Shown here one piece after another: positions 1 to 7,780 of a DNA stretch of 13,251 bases. The stretch is from the NCBI GenBank assembly GCA_035283845.1, contig DATESZ010000131.1, forward strand, positions 1-13,251, written 5' to 3'. The notes below the pieces were generated by a model. The model was not told the origin of the DNA. It ran no database searches and saw nothing but the letters and a program-made list of their open reading frames with translations. Position 1 is the stretch's first letter; each line of letters begins with the position of its first letter. The position numbers and the translations under genes were made by a program. This DNA is from DATESZ01 sp035283845. Its GTDB lineage: Bacteria > Desulfobacterota > Syntrophia > Syntrophales > JACQWR01.

Positions 1-1
1 G

Positions 2-397
2 TTTTTCAACGAGATACTGTCCCTGCTGGACGGCCTGGGATTCGATCCCTATCTCGGCTATCTGCATACTGTCGAATACGGGCGGGCATCGCTTGCCTCC
101 GATCTGGTGGAAGAATTCCGGGCGACGGTGGATCGTTTTACCCTCTATCTCATCAACGACCGAATATTTAACCAGGCGGACTTTTTCAAGAATCCCAAAG
201 GAGAGGGGATGTATCTCACAAGGGAAGCGCAAAAGGTATATTTTGCCCAGTATGAAAGGTATCTGAACCGCGAGTTTGTCCATCCAGATACGAATGAAAA
301 GACATCCCTGCGGAAGTGTTTCCGTCTTCAGGCGGAGAGGCTTGCCGCTTTCATCCGCGGCGGCTGTGAATACAGGACCTTCAACCTTGAGGTCTGA
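2..397 (+). CDS. cas1: Cas1, CRISPR adaptation integrase (C-terminal part; 5' end outside window)
   Basis: The frame is open from base 2 to the TGA at 395-397 and gives the last 131 residues of Cas1, the metal-dependent integrase that inserts new spacers together with Cas2. The fragment reads GFDPYLGYLHT, then DLVEEFR, then GEGMYLT and a C-terminal tail rich in basic and aromatic residues. This is the order of the Cas1 catalytic lobe: the metal-binding His is residue 22 of the fragment, and the acidic partner is among Asp34/Glu37/Glu38. A Met at 107 would drop the catalytic His, so it is not the real start. The gene ends two bases before cas2, so the two are co-transcribed. The subtype cannot be decided here because no effector gene is visible. 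Confidence 0.9.
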   Translation, partial: FFNEILSLLDGLGFDPYLGYLHTVEYGRASLASDLVEEFRATVDRFTLYLINDRIFNQADFFKNPKGEGMYLTREAQKVYFAQYERYLNREFVHPDTNEKTSLRKCFRLQAERLAAFIRGGCEYRTFNLEV

Positions 398-399
398 AA

Positions 400-675
400 A
401 TGTTCTACGTGGTATCCTATGACATTCCTGATGACAACCGCAGGAACGCGGTCTCGAAAACATTGCTGGATTTCGGCTCCAGGGTGCAGTACAGCGTCTT
501 TGAATGCATTATGGATGATGACTCGCATCAGGAGCTGATGAATAGATTGGTTAAGATCGTAGTCGAGGAAGAAGACAAAATACGGGTTTACGCCCTGTGC
601 GCAAAGTGCGAAGGGCGCATCGCCGTTCTGGGGCGCGGCGAAGTCACGAAAGACAAAGAGGTGTATATTCTTTAA
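400..675 (+). CDS. cas2: Cas2, CRISPR adaptation protein
   Basis: This 91-residue protein has the usual Cas2 length. It begins MFYVVSYDIPDDNRR, the ferredoxin-like beta strand ending in the conserved Asp (residue 8) followed by the N-R-R turn. It continues with a helix (VSKTLLDFGSRVQYSVFEC) matching the Cas2 motif in which a terminal aromatic/acidic strand follows the first helix. Cas2 dimers bridge two Cas1 dimers in the integration complex. The start ATG lies two bases after the cas1 stop, so translation is probably coupled. The protein is intact, and the nearby array with nearly perfect repeats is consistent with a recently functional adaptation module. Confidence 0.93.
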   Translation: MFYVVSYDIPDDNRRNAVSKTLLDFGSRVQYSVFECIMDDDSHQELMNRLVKIVVEEEDKIRVYALCAKCEGRIAVLGRGEVTKDKEVYIL

Positions 676-697
676 ATGGTAATATCAGATAAAGAAT
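667..697. other. AT-rich inverted repeat over the cas2 stop codon
   Basis: ATTCTTTA (667-674) and TAAAGAAT (690-697) form a perfect 8 bp inverted repeat with a 15-base loop that starts inside the last codons of cas2. The stem is AT-rich and no T tract follows, so it is a weak candidate for transcript-end stabilisation rather than a convincing terminator. Confidence 0.25.
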
Positions 698-758
698 CGG
701 GCGCGTAAACGGCTTACTTGAATGAATGATTGCATTTTTACTGAAAAAGGCATAGAAA

Positions 759-1103
759 ATGAACCATCGGCAAAAATTGATCTTTATCAAACAGAAAGCT
801 GAAGAGCATGAACCGGGCAGCAATGAGAAAATTTATTGGTCTTTCCATGCTGTAAATAAGCTGCGAAAAGAAGGATTGCGAAAAGGATATATTGAGGCGG
901 CATTGAAGGATGCAATCCTAATAGAGGATTATCCCGATCATGGAAGACCATTGCCCGATTGTCTGCTGCTGGGATTTATTGACGACAACCCTATCCATAT
1001 CGTTGCTGCAATTGATATCGACATGGATCGGATCTTTGTCGTTACTGTGTATCGACCGGACATCATGAGGTGGGAAAATGACTGGAAAAGGAAAAAAAAA
1101 TAA
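759..1103 (+). CDS. DUF4258 protein, probable toxin of a two-gene module
   Basis: This 114-residue protein shows the DUF4258 pattern: WSFHAVNKLRKEGL near residue 28, the IEDYPDHGRPLPDCLLLG stretch near residues 55-72, and the closing VVTVYRPDIMRWENDWK. DUF4258 proteins resemble the RelE/BrnT-like fold and are often paired with a YgiT-type zinc-finger partner, as here. The likely role is a ribonuclease-type toxin, but no catalytic residue can be assigned from the sequence alone. AAAAAGG at 744-750 gives a ribosome site 8 bases before the ATG. The next gene starts inside the last 26 bases of this one, so the two are translationally coupled. The position between cas2 and the CRISPR leader is unusual. 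Confidence 0.8.
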   Translation: MNHRQKLIFIKQKAEEHEPGSNEKIYWSFHAVNKLRKEGLRKGYIEAALKDAILIEDYPDHGRPLPDCLLLGFIDDNPIHIVAAIDIDMDRIFVVTVYRPDIMRWENDWKRKKK

Positions 1104-1332
1104 CATCAGGAGATGCCCTTTATGCGAGGGAACCATGGAAGAGGGAATCGCGACATTGCCGTTCCTGATTGCTGAAAAAGTTATCGTGGTAAAAAACGTG
1201 CCTGCCGAGATTTGTTCCAACTGCGGCGAGCCTTACATGAAAAGCCAAGTAGTGAGCGCAATTGAGGAACTCCTTGACCGTCTTGATGATCTGCAATCAG
1301 AGGTTTCCATCGTTTACTACAAAGCGGCCTGA
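1078..1332 (+). CDS. YgiT-type (MqsA N-terminal-like) zinc-finger antitoxin
   Basis: This 84-residue protein carries two Cys pairs, CPLC (Cys13/Cys16) and CSNC (Cys46/Cys49). The spacing is that of the YgiT-type zinc finger found in MqsA-family antitoxins, with the typical GEPYM after the second pair. The C-terminal part (residues 55-80) is helical and acidic. It lacks the helix-turn-helix domain of full-length MqsA, which fits the short partners of DUF4258 proteins. GAGGTGG at 1067-1073 is a good ribosome site 4 bases before the ATG, inside the toxin gene. The likely role is to bind and neutralise the DUF4258 protein. Whether it also binds DNA is unclear. Confidence 0.82.
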   Translation: MTGKGKKNNIRRCPLCEGTMEEGIATLPFLIAEKVIVVKNVPAEICSNCGEPYMKSQVVSAIEELLDRLDDLQSEVSIVYYKAA

Positions 1333-1610
1333 GGATTTTTCAAGCAGTCAATCTATAATCTTGCTGTTGTTAAAGAATATTGGGCGAAACATATATTACT
1401 CAATTATTTCGTAGTGTTAACGGAGCTTCTCTTTAAGGCAAAAATTGGGACAGGTTACAGGAATGAACGTAATCTATTGATCTAATTACGAATATGCTCT
1501 TTGACAACTGAATGATTTGTCTTCGGAACGGTTAATAAATTGTGGACAACTTGAGGTTACAGAAAAACAAGTCGCAAGTATATAATTTCATGTATGAATA
1601 TTTTGGCAGG
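1333..1610 (+). promoter_or_regulatory. CRISPR leader region
   Basis: These 278 AT-rich bases without a gene separate the antitoxin stop from the first repeat. A TATAAT hexamer at 1581-1586 sits 25 bases before repeat 1, in the right place for an array promoter. The -35 is poor: GTTACA at 1556-1561 matches 4 of 6 positions with 19-base spacing. GTCGCAA at 1571-1577 is the inverse complement of the repeat's 3' TTGCGAC. GGGACAGGTTACAGG at 1448-1462 resembles G-rich motifs seen near REP-type elements, but this is only a resemblance. The leader is placed here because cas1-cas2 lie upstream on the same strand and because of the repeat's 3' end. Confidence 0.6.
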
Positions 1611-2242
1611 CTGAGAGATAAACCCTTGATGAATAAAGGATTGCGACGCTTTGGTGTAGATGAGATATGAATCGCTTTTGTTGTCTGAGAGATAAACCCT
1701 TGATTAATAAAGGATTGCGACTATATTTGATGTTACCGAAATGGAGTTGCTGTTTTGCCTGAGAGATAAACCCTTGATGAATAAAGGATTGCGACAATCT
1801 CCACGAAGGTACTGTTGAATAAAATCCTCTGCTGTGCTGAGAGATAAACCCTTGATGAATAAAGGATTGCGACATACAAGCCCCCTGTTCTTGTAGCCAC
1901 TCTATTGTTATCCTGAGAGATAAACCCTTGATGAATAAAGGATTGCGACCTTCGATGATAATCCCCTGGGCGGATACAGAAGCTGAGAGATAAACCCTTG
2001 ATGAATAAAGGATTGCGACTTACTGCTGTGAATCATAAACGCTCGATCATCAGGACTGAGAGATAAACCCTTGATGAATAAAGGATTGCGACTCGGTGAT
2101 GGCCAATACTATTTGTTCGGGTTCCATTGAGCTGAGAGATAAACCCTTGATGAATAAAGGATTGCGACTATCAATTTATTTTGTGGGGATTTTGATGCAG
2201 TCAGGCTGAGAGATAAACCCTTGATGAATAAAGGATTGCGAC
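1611..2242 (+). CRISPR. CRISPR array: 9 repeats of 37 bp, 8 spacers of 33-41 bp
   Basis: The repeats begin CTGAGAGATAAACCC and end AAAGGATTGCGAC. They start at 1611, 1685, 1759, 1837, 1913, 1983, 2056, 2132 and 2206. Spacer lengths in order are 37, 37, 41, 39, 33, 36, 39 and 37. All repeats are identical except repeat 2, which has T for G at 1705. The last eight bases, ATTGCGAC, resemble the ATTGAAAC-type crRNA 5' handle of many type I and III repeats, so transcription is read as left to right. CCTT and AAGG in the repeat can pair around an 8-base loop. Just after the last repeat, TTGCGAC recurs at 2250-2256. No spacer was seen to match another part of this window. Confidence 0.97.
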
Positions 2243-2270
2243 TATATCGTTGCGACTCGCACAAATAATT

Positions 2271-2306
2271 GGGTTTTAGGGGACTTCCCATAGTAGTTAA
2301 TACGGA
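2271..2306 (+). repeat. Imperfect direct repeat, left copy (flanks vapBC)
   Basis: The left copy reads GGGTTTTAGGGGAC, then TTCCCA, then TAGTTAATACGGA. The right copy at 2897-2938 keeps GGGTTTTAGGGG, TTCCCA and TAGTTAATAC in the same order and orientation, with small insertions between the blocks. Both copies lie just outside the vapBC remnant. Confidence 0.55.
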
Positions 2307-2397
2307 AAGTGGCCCCGAATTTCTCTTGTGCAATCATGATGGAAGTCACGATACTTGTATTAAAAAGGCTTACATTTTCACTTTAACGTACTTATAT

Positions 2398-2423
2398 ACT
2401 GTGGTAAGATACAGTCACCACAG
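2398..2423. promoter_or_regulatory. Candidate VapB operator and promoter -10
   Basis: TATACT at 2395-2400 is a possible -10. Two inverted repeats follow it: ACTGT (2398-2402) with ACAGT (2411-2415), and CTGTGGT (2399-2405) with ACCACAG (2417-2423). The second touches the AGGAGG ribosome site at 2422-2427. AbrB-fold antitoxins repress their own operons through short inverted repeats, so this is the likely autoregulation site. No good -35 was found. Confidence 0.42.
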
Positions 2424-2431
2424 GAGGTGTA

Positions 2432-2683
2432 ATGAATATGGAAGAATCTACTATGACCACGAAGGGGCAGATTGTTATTCCAGCAAAACTCCGGAAGCGA
2501 TATGGCCTCACACCGGGCACAAAAGTGTATTTCATTGAACGCGATAAGGAAATTATGCTCCAACCGGTGACTAAAGAGTACCTTAAGAGCGTGCACGGTA
2601 TGCTCATAAGCGAAACCCCGGTGATAAAAGAGCTGCTTCGAGGAAAGGGCAAAAGACAAGGCGCACGAGGAGTCCAAGCTTGA
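2432..2683 (+). CDS. vapB: VapB-type antitoxin, SpoVT/AbrB (MazE-like) DNA-binding domain
   Basis: This 83-residue protein has a swapped-hairpin AbrB domain at about residues 7-48: TMTTKGQIVIPAKLRKRYGL, then PGTKVYFIERDKEIML. The C-terminal tail (residues 49-83), with PVIKELLRGKGKRQ, is the flexible toxin-binding arm. AGGAGG (2422-2427) lies 4 bases before this ATG and 10 before a second in-frame ATG at 2438, so either may start translation. The stop overlaps the vapC TTG start. The protein is complete, so it may still bind DNA although its toxin is broken. Confidence 0.85.
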   Translation: MNMEESTMTTKGQIVIPAKLRKRYGLTPGTKVYFIERDKEIMLQPVTKEYLKSVHGMLISETPVIKELLRGKGKRQGARGVQA

Positions 2684-2897
2684 AAAACGCAGTGCTCGAT
2701 AGTTATGCAATTTTGTCTTTTCTTTTTAAAGAGCAAGGACATAAAAAAGTATTGGCCTTGTTCGAAATGGCTATTGATGCTGATAAAAAACTCCTGATTT
2801 CTGCGCCGAACTTGCAAAACAGGAAAAAGCAGAAATCTATACGGGAGACCCAGAGTTCCGAGCTGTTGAAGAGGACTTGCAGATTGTATGGTTATAG
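2680..2897 (+). pseudogene. vapC: vapC remnant: PIN-domain toxin with internal deletion and frameshift
   Basis: A TTG start overlapping the vapB stop, with GAGGAG at 2667-2672, opens MKNAVLDSYAILSFLF. This is the first PIN strand with its catalytic Asp7. The frame stays PIN-like to ISAPN (about residue 44). From 2808 the similarity continues in another frame as ELAKQEKAEIYTGDPEFRAVEE and then VWL, ending at TAG 2895-2897. That is a standard VapC tail with its TGDPEF motif. Only about 73 residues of a usual 130 or so are left. The middle, with the second and third acidic residues (normally in NWAE- and SLADC-like segments), is missing. The in-frame 83-residue product should have no ribonuclease activity. 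Confidence 0.82.
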
Positions 2898-2938
2898 GGT
2901 TTTAGGGGGACAATTCCCACATTATAGTTAATACAGGA
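2897..2938 (+). repeat. Imperfect direct repeat, right copy (flanks vapBC)
   Basis: This is the partner of 2271-2306. It begins in the final base of the vapC TAG and reads GGGTTTTAGGGGGAC, TTCCCA and TAGTTAATACAGGA, with small insertions relative to the left copy. The origin is unknown. A target for, or trace of, a small mobile element is one possibility. Confidence 0.55.
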
Positions 2939-3076
2939 GGCGTCCATCGAATTTCGAAATAATAAGGGTTAATAAGTGATTCAGGTTGCAAGCCTGAACC
3001 AGCAAGGGGCCGCAATTTACGTCACTCCTGTCTCACAACGCTGCTATGGCCATTATTCCTATTAAATTTAATTATC

Positions 3077-3103
3077 TTGACATAAACATCGTTTTCATAT
3101 ACC
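3077..3103 (+). promoter_or_regulatory. Possible promoter of the acyl-CoA synthetase gene
   Basis: A consensus TTGACA (3077-3082) is followed 15 bases later by TATACC (3098-3103), a weak -10 with short spacing. It ends 39 bases before the GTG start. In the same gap, ATTTCGAAAT (2951-2960) is a perfect palindrome. TTCAGG (2980-2985) with CCTGAA (2993-2998) forms a 6 bp hairpin that lacks a T tract. Confidence 0.35.
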
Positions 3104-3142
3104 CAGCAACTCTCAAAAAATACCCTAATCGAGGAGGGAGGC

Positions 3143-4894
<1,752 letters not shown>

Positions 4895-4901
4895 CGCTGT
4901 T

Positions 4902-4926
4902 GCCGCCCCCCGGAGACCTGGGCGGC
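4902..4926 (+). terminator. GC-rich hairpin after the acyl-CoA synthetase gene
   Basis: GCCGCCC (4902-4908) pairs perfectly with GGGCGGC (4920-4926) around an 11-base loop, 7 bases after the stop codon. No T run follows, so an intrinsic terminator is uncertain. It may act as a 3' barrier or pause site. Confidence 0.3.
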
Positions 4927-4985
4927 CTGCTGCCCGATGAGAGAAAATGGAACTCCTTCTCAAACTGAGTGGGTAAATAATATTT

Positions 4986-5074
4986 CCTCCCCCTGCGACG
5001 GGGGAGGGCAAGGGTGGGGGTGGACAACATGCTTTTTTCACCCTCCCCTTAATCCCCTCCCGTCAAGGGAGGGG
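4986..5074. repeat. REPIN-like paired palindrome, copy A
   Basis: There are two G-rich hairpins in inverted arrangement: CCTCCCCC (4986-4993) with GGGGGAGG (5000-5007), and CCCCTCCC (5054-5061) with GGGAGGGG (5067-5074). Between them lie a GGGTGGGGGTG block and its opposing CACCCTCCCC, separated by about 15 unrelated bases. The whole unit matches the reverse complement of 7813-7912 at both ends, with a different centre. This fits a pair of REP sequences facing each other. It occupies most of the gap between the synthetase and the metallolyase gene; the rest of 4895-5265 holds the sites listed separately. Confidence 0.7.
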
Positions 5075-5100
5075 AGAGTAATGATTTGAAAATTAACAAG

Positions 5101-5167
5101 ATTTTTACAATTGAGTTACTTGACATTGTAAAAAACTGAAATACCCCCTGTGTCAAGTGTGTATAAA
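5101..5167 (+). promoter_or_regulatory. Nested inverted repeats: candidate operator for the metallolyase-ACP-FabG operon
   Basis: TTTTTACAAT (5102-5111) and ATTGTAAAAA (5125-5134) form a perfect 10 bp inverted repeat spaced by 13 bases. A second perfect pair, ACTTGACA (5118-5125) and TGTCAAGT (5151-5158), overlaps it and includes a TTGACA hexamer (5120-5125). TATAAA at 5162-5167 may be a -10, but no -35 lies at the right distance from it, and the TTGACA has no good -10. The layout suggests repressor or activator binding ahead of the operon, about 100 bases from the start codon. Confidence 0.45.
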
Positions 5168-5265
5168 GGTCAGCGTCAAGAGAGGGAAAGAAAAGCAGGA
5201 TATCCCGTCAGGTGAAGGGAACGTTACCCGCTTGAAATGAGAAAGAGTCAAAAAAGGAGCAAACG

Positions 5266-6654
5266 ATGACGGAGGAGACAGTCAATCCCGACCGCGTCTA
5301 CTTCAACTACGAAGGCAGGTTTCCACCGGCTGTGCTTAAGCCGGATGCACCTGCCGCAATTCCTGCGGAGTCCGCAAGAAGCCATCCCAAGCGGATTACC
5401 GATACCACCTTGCGTGACGGAACGCAGGACCCCCTCGTTGCCCTCTTCCCACATGAAGCCAAGCTTCGTTATTTCGACCTTCTCCACCGGCTGGACAACG
5501 GGACGGGCAGCATTGAAAACATCGAGGTTTTCATCTACCAGAAGCGGGACCGCTGGGTGCTGGAAAAGATGCTGGAAAGAGGATACGATTTCCCGCAGGT
5601 AACGACGTGGACGCGGGCAACCCCCAAGGATGTCAAACTCATGGTAGAGCTTTCCCGCGGCCGCGTCAAGACGACGGGGATGCTGGCCTCAGCCTCGGAT
5701 CACCATATCTTCGACAAGCTCCAGTTCCGCTCCAAGGAAAGCGCCGTTTCGAAGTACCTGGAAACGATCTTGACCGCCCTGGAGAACGGCGTCCGTCCCC
5801 GGGTCCACTTGGAGGACGCCACCAAAGCGGATATCTACGGCTGGGTCATCCCGTTCATGAAGCGGGTGATGAAGGAGACGGAGGGACTGGCCTATTTCCG
5901 TATTTGCGATACCATGGGCTGGGGCGTCCCGGACCCCCATGCCGGACTTCCGTCGGGTATTCCCCGGCTCGTTTCCGTCCTCTTCAAAGAGACGGGCGCC
6001 GAACTGGAGTTCCACGGCCACAACGATTTCGGCTTAGCCACGGCCAACTCTACAGCCGCGTGGATCTATGGGTGCAACCGGGTCAACACCTCCTTTGCCG
6101 GACTGGGCGAACGGACGGGCAACACGCCCTTGGAACAGATGGTTGCCGCCCTGATCCGCTTTTACGGCGATCCCGGACTCAATCTCCCGGTTCTCGCCGA
6201 GATAGAGGAACTGATGGAACATCAGGTATACCCCGTCTCGTCGAAGGCGCCGATCATCGGAAGGAGGATCTTCACCACCCAGGCCGGCCTGCACCAGACC
6301 GGCGTCCAGAAGCAGCAAGAGGCGCCGGGAGGTCTCATTTACCTTCCCTATGCCGCCTCCCTGGTCGGGCGTGAGGACGCCGAATTGCACCTCGTCGGAA
6401 GTCTCTCCGGTATGGATGGTCTGGTTGCCGTCCTGAACAAGGAGATGGAGGCCGCCGGGGAGAATAAACGCTATACTCTGTACAGTAAAACCATCAAGGA
6501 AGTCTATGACAGGGTACACGCCGCCTTTGACGGAAAGTGGGATGAAGAGGCGGGGAAATACGTTGATCACCACGTCTCCTTCTTTGAACCGTCGCATCTC
6601 CTGGAAATGGTCCGGGAACTGGAAAAGGAGTCTGAAAATGGAAACAATCTTTGA
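5266..6654 (+). CDS. DRE-TIM metallolyase, Re-citrate/homocitrate/isopropylmalate synthase-like
   Basis: This 462-residue protein belongs to the HMGL-like family of Claisen-type condensing enzymes, which join acetyl-CoA (or another acyl-CoA) to a 2-oxo acid. The motifs seen are ITDTTLRDGTQ (44-54) with catalytic Arg50 and metal-binding Asp51, HLEDATKADI (181-190), the metal-binding FHGHND (His250/His252), GLGERTGNTPLE (279-290), and GLHQTG (341-346), where synthases keep a catalytic His. An N-terminal extension of about 40 residues precedes the barrel. The order and wording resemble Re-citrate synthase-type sequences more than LeuA, and no LeuA regulatory domain is visible. AAGGAG (5254-5259) precedes the ATG by 6 bases. 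The 17-base overlap with the ACP gene implies coupled translation. The substrate is unproven. Confidence 0.85.
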   Translation: MTEETVNPDRVYFNYEGRFPPAVLKPDAPAAIPAESARSHPKRITDTTLRDGTQDPLVALFPHEAKLRYFDLLHRLDNGTGSIENIEVFIYQKRDRWVLEKMLERGYDFPQVTTWTRATPKDVKLMVELSRGRVKTTGMLASASDHHIFDKLQFRSKESAVSKYLETILTALENGVRPRVHLEDATKADIYGWVIPFMKRVMKETEGLAYFRICDTMGWGVPDPHAGLPSGIPRLVSVLFKETGAELEFHGHNDFGLATANSTAAWIYGCNRVNTSFAGLGERTGNTPLEQMVAALIRFYGDPGLNLPVLAEIEELMEHQVYPVSSKAPIIGRRIFTTQAGLHQTGVQKQQEAPGGLIYLPYAASLVGREDAELHLVGSLSGMDGLVAVLNKEMEAAGENKRYTLYSKTIKEVYDRVHAAFDGKWDEEAGKYVDHHVSFFEPSHLLEMVRELEKESENGNNL

Positions 6655-6910
6655 ACGACTGAAACGTGTAATCGCAGGCGTTATTGCAGTAAATGAGAAA
6701 GAGATCGTCGCCGAAGCGCTGCTGGTCGAGGATTTAGGCGCCGACTCTTTGGACTTGGTGAACCTGATTGCGGCTATTGAGGATGAATTCAGCAGCGATG
6801 TCAAGTCTCTGGAATTTCCGGAAGAGGAAGCGGAGGAGATCCGGTCGGTCCAGCATATCCTCAACTTTCTCGCGAAGGAAGGATTCGCCGACGCGCCGCC
6901 TTCACGTTAA
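6638..6910 (+). CDS. Acyl carrier protein
   Basis: This 90-residue four-helix carrier has the phosphopantetheine site LGADSLDLVNL, with Ser37 carrying the prosthetic arm. Acidic helix II and the helix III region follow. The ATG at 6638 is chosen because AAGGAG (6625-6630) lies 7 bases before it and the ACP fold begins there; reading further upstream would only translate the metallolyase gene out of frame. The stretch between helix II and III (FSSDVKSLEFPEEEAEEIRS) is a few residues longer than in housekeeping AcpP, and the C terminus (GFADAPPSR) is extended. This suggests a specialised carrier, not the fatty-acid synthase ACP. It probably carries an intermediate for the reductase that follows. 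Confidence 0.93.
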   Translation: METIFERLKRVIAGVIAVNEKEIVAEALLVEDLGADSLDLVNLIAAIEDEFSSDVKSLEFPEEEAEEIRSVQHILNFLAKEGFADAPPSR

Positions 6911-6943
6911 TGATTTGCTCGAATATAACATCAGGAGGAATAA

Positions 6944-7693
6944 ATGCTGTTAGAAGGGAAAAATGCCATAGTCAGCGGAGGCTCTCAGGGTATTGGAACC
7001 GCTATCTCTCTTGAACTTGCCCGTGAAGGCGCAAATGTCTGTTTACTTTACCGAAAACACGAAGAAGAAGCGAAGCAAATCGCCGACGAAATCCGGGGCA
7101 TGGGCAGAAAGGCCTTGCATCTGCCCTGCGACATCGCCTCATTTGCCGATGCCGAGGGGGTGGTAAAAACGGCGCTTGCTGAATTCGGACGAATTGATAT
7201 CATGGTAAACAACGCCGGCATGAACTGGGACGGTGTTTCCTGGAAGATGACGGAAGAACAGTGGGACCGGGTTATAGAAGTCAATCTGAAGGGTTATTTC
7301 AATTTCGTCCGGCAGGTGGCGCCTCTCTTCAAGGAACAGAAATACGGGAAAATCATAAATATTACATCCATAAACGGCCTGCGCGGAAAGTTCGGGCAGA
7401 CCAATTACTCTGCCGCTAAAGCGGGGATCATCGGTTTTACCAAGGCGTTGGCCAAGGAACTTGGGCCATTCGGCGTCAACGTCATTGCCGTCGCACCGGG
7501 ACTCATTGAAACAGCCATGATGAGCCAATCCGAGGCGCGCGACAAGATCATTGAAATGGCCTTGAACGAAATGGCTCTGAAGCGTGTGGGAGAGCCGCAG
7601 GATGTGGCCAACGTCATAGCTTTTTTAGCCTCCGACAAGGCCCGGCACATCACCGGCGAGGTAGTAAAGGTCGATGGCGGCCAATATATATAA
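6944..7693 (+). CDS. fabG: 3-oxoacyl-ACP reductase-type short-chain dehydrogenase
   Basis: This 249-residue classical SDR has the cofactor loop GGSQGIG (12-18), NNAG (89-92), and the catalytic set Asn114, Ser142, Tyr155 and Lys159 (in YSAAK). The ending ITGEVVKVDGGQYI is typical of FabG. It reduces a 3-oxoacyl thioester to the 3-hydroxy form. No basic residue follows the first glycine motif closely, but Arg37-Lys38 after strand 2 is compatible with NADPH. AGGAGG (6933-6938) lies 5 bases before the ATG. The gene follows the ACP by 33 bases, which supports an ACP-bound substrate. A dispersed repeat starts exactly at its TAA stop. Confidence 0.9.
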   Translation: MLLEGKNAIVSGGSQGIGTAISLELAREGANVCLLYRKHEEEAKQIADEIRGMGRKALHLPCDIASFADAEGVVKTALAEFGRIDIMVNNAGMNWDGVSWKMTEEQWDRVIEVNLKGYFNFVRQVAPLFKEQKYGKIINITSINGLRGKFGQTNYSAAKAGIIGFTKALAKELGPFGVNVIAVAPGLIETAMMSQSEARDKIIEMALNEMALKRVGEPQDVANVIAFLASDKARHITGEVVKVDGGQYI

Positions 7694-7775
7694 CCCCCAT
7701 GCCCGGGCCGGTTACGACGAAGGATGAAAATCACCCCCACCCCTCCCTCCCCCGTCAAGAGGGAGGGATACAGGG
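7691..7775 (+). repeat. 85 bp dispersed repeat, copy 1
   Basis: The unit starts at the fabG stop codon and runs to GGGATACAGGG. It consists of a TAACCCCCATGCCCGGG end, a GAAGGATGAAAATCACCCCC core and a G-rich hairpin (CCCTCCC with GGGAGGG). The reverse complement of 11187-11271 matches over the full 85 bases without gaps, with only about 8 mismatches by eye. The hairpin part is the same REP-like unit as at 7875-7914. Confidence 0.8.
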
Positions 7776-7780
7776 CATAT

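Noticed and set aside
2243..2256. A tenth, degenerate CRISPR repeat at TTGCGAC 2250-2256
   Set aside because: Only seven bases match and the distance to repeat 9 is 7 bases, far too short for a spacer.
1588..2333. Minus-strand open frames of 74-95 codons through the CRISPR array
   Set aside because: They only translate the repeat over and over (SQSFIHQGFIS-type text) and have no ribosome site; they are an artefact of the array.
5120..5148. TTGACA at 5120 as the -35 of a strong promoter
   Set aside because: No -10-like hexamer lies 15-19 bases downstream (the bases are ACCCCC-like), and the hexamer is better explained as half of an inverted repeat.
5266..6654. Calling the metallolyase leuA (isopropylmalate synthase)
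   Set aside because: The wording of the motifs, the N-terminal extension, the lack of a LeuA regulatory domain and the ACP/FabG neighbours argue against a leucine role.
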